Source of the DNA: Acidobacteriota bacterium
GTDB taxonomy: Bacteria; Acidobacteriota; Blastocatellia; Pyrinomonadales; Pyrinomonadaceae
NCBI GenBank assembly: GCA_003222935.1
Contig: QHXL01000008.1
Coordinates: forward strand, 5,169 to 12,015
Length of the DNA: 6,847 bases
Direction of reading: 5' to 3'
In this document: one piece after another, positions 6,297-6,847 of the stretch
Layout: every line of letters starts with the position of its first letter
Position numbering within the stretch: the stretch's first letter is position 1
Position numbers and translations under genes: made by a program
Notes under the pieces: model-generated
What the model was told of the DNA's origin: nothing
Databases searched by the model: none
Seen by the model: the letters and a program-made list of their open reading frames with translations, nothing else

Positions 6297-6847
6297 ATGA
6301 AAAAACTTCAGGCGCTTCTGTTGTCGTGTGTGTTGCTCTCCGGACTAATGCCGCTGTTTGGTCAGTCAGTGGGTACAGCGACGAATCATTCGGAAGATAT
6401 CGAGTCGAGAGTTAATTCAATCCTGAGTCAGCTTACCCTGGAAGAGAAAGTTGATCTGCTGGCCGGCGTCGACGGTTTTTTCATTCGCGATGTCCCACGT
6501 CTCAAACTTCCGCGTTTCAAAATGGCTGACGGTCCAATCGGTGTCCGTAACTTTGGCCCGGCGACTGCGATGGCCGGCGGCATTGGTTTAACTGCTACCT
6601 GGAATCCGTCGCTCGCGGAGCGAGTAGGAACGGAGATTGGTCGCGACGCACGAGCCAAGGGCGTTCATTTTATGTTGGGTCCGGGCGTGAATATCAATAG
6701 AGCGCCGATGAACGGGCGCAACTTTGAATACTTCGGTGAAGATCCATTTCTCGCCTCGCGAATTGCTGTTGGTTACGTCAAAGGAATTCAAAGCCAGGGC
6801 GTCAGTGCAACGATCAAACACTATCTCGGCAACAACTCCGAATTTGA
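6297..6847 (+). CDS. Second glycoside hydrolase family 3 enzyme, 3'-partial (tandem paralogue)
   Basis: The frame stays open to the window end, giving 183 residues. Residues 1 to about 22 form a signal peptide (MKKLQALLLSCVLLSGLM, then PLFGQ), so the enzyme is exported. The GH3 TIM-barrel domain starts near residue 34 and shows MADGPIGVR with Asp78, GRNFEYFGEDPFLASR, and IKHYLGNNSE with Lys174-His175. The nucleophile motif lies beyond the window. Counted by eye, 116 of 139 aligned residues match the upstream GH3, and only the signal peptide and first 40 residues diverge, so the pair came from duplication. This copy may keep the function if the first is broken. It has its own ribosome site and is separated from the first copy by 297 bases with a large inverted repeat, so separate expression is possible. 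Substrate preference cannot be read from this part. Confidence 0.9.
   Translation, partial: MKKLQALLLSCVLLSGLMPLFGQSVGTATNHSEDIESRVNSILSQLTLEEKVDLLAGVDGFFIRDVPRLKLPRFKMADGPIGVRNFGPATAMAGGIGLTATWNPSLAERVGTEIGRDARAKGVHFMLGPGVNINRAPMNGRNFEYFGEDPFLASRIAVGYVKGIQSQGVSATIKHYLGNNSEF

Noticed and set aside
6428..6821. Minus-strand open frames opposite the second GH3 gene
   Set aside because: They mirror the antisense frames opposite the first GH3 gene (same GPSAI and RRGTSRMKKPSTP pattern), as expected from similar coding DNA, and match no family.

Overview
The window reads as a chromosomal stretch from a Gram-negative bacterium, most likely an Acidobacteriota member (Blastocatellia-like). This is inferred from an Oar-type TonB-dependent receptor of the kind expanded in that phylum, secreted TolB-like and GH3 proteins, moderate GC, and many imperfect palindromic repeats between genes. 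Taxonomy cannot be proven from the sequence alone. All recognisable genes lie on the + strand.

Layout. (1) 2-1563: the C-terminal half of an outer-membrane TonB-dependent receptor whose 5' end is outside the window. It is split by a one-base frame break in an A-run near 914-917. (2) 1564-1829: a spacer with a clean 12-bp stem-loop (probable terminator), then a 118-bp imperfect palindrome that looks like a dispersed, MITE/REP-like repeat. (3) 1830-3347: an intact secreted protein with an N-terminal concanavalin-like domain and a C-terminal TolB/PD40 beta-propeller. (4) 3348-3489: a short spacer with a CTCTGCG tandem motif, a TATAAT box and a Shine-Dalgarno-like site. (5) 3490-5999: a secreted family 3 glycoside hydrolase (beta-glucosidase type) with an inserted PA14 domain and a C-terminal Fn3-like domain. 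It is broken into two frames at about 4354-4359, where roughly 40 nt encoding a conserved helix appear to be missing. (6) 6000-6296: a spacer dominated by a 187-bp inverted repeat with 45-nt arms and one mismatch. (7) 6297 to the window end: the start of a second GH3 enzyme, about 83% identical (counted by eye over 139 residues) to the first, so a tandem paralogue pair.

Together the genes suggest a glycan-acquisition neighbourhood: an outer-membrane receptor for uptake, an envelope beta-propeller protein of unknown partner, and two exported exo-acting glucosidases releasing sugar. Co-regulation is not shown, since each gene is separated by a spacer carrying a terminator-like or repeat structure. 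I see no convincing undescribed system. The points most worth checking are the two gene breaks, the GH3 duplication, and the three different repeat structures, one in each spacer.
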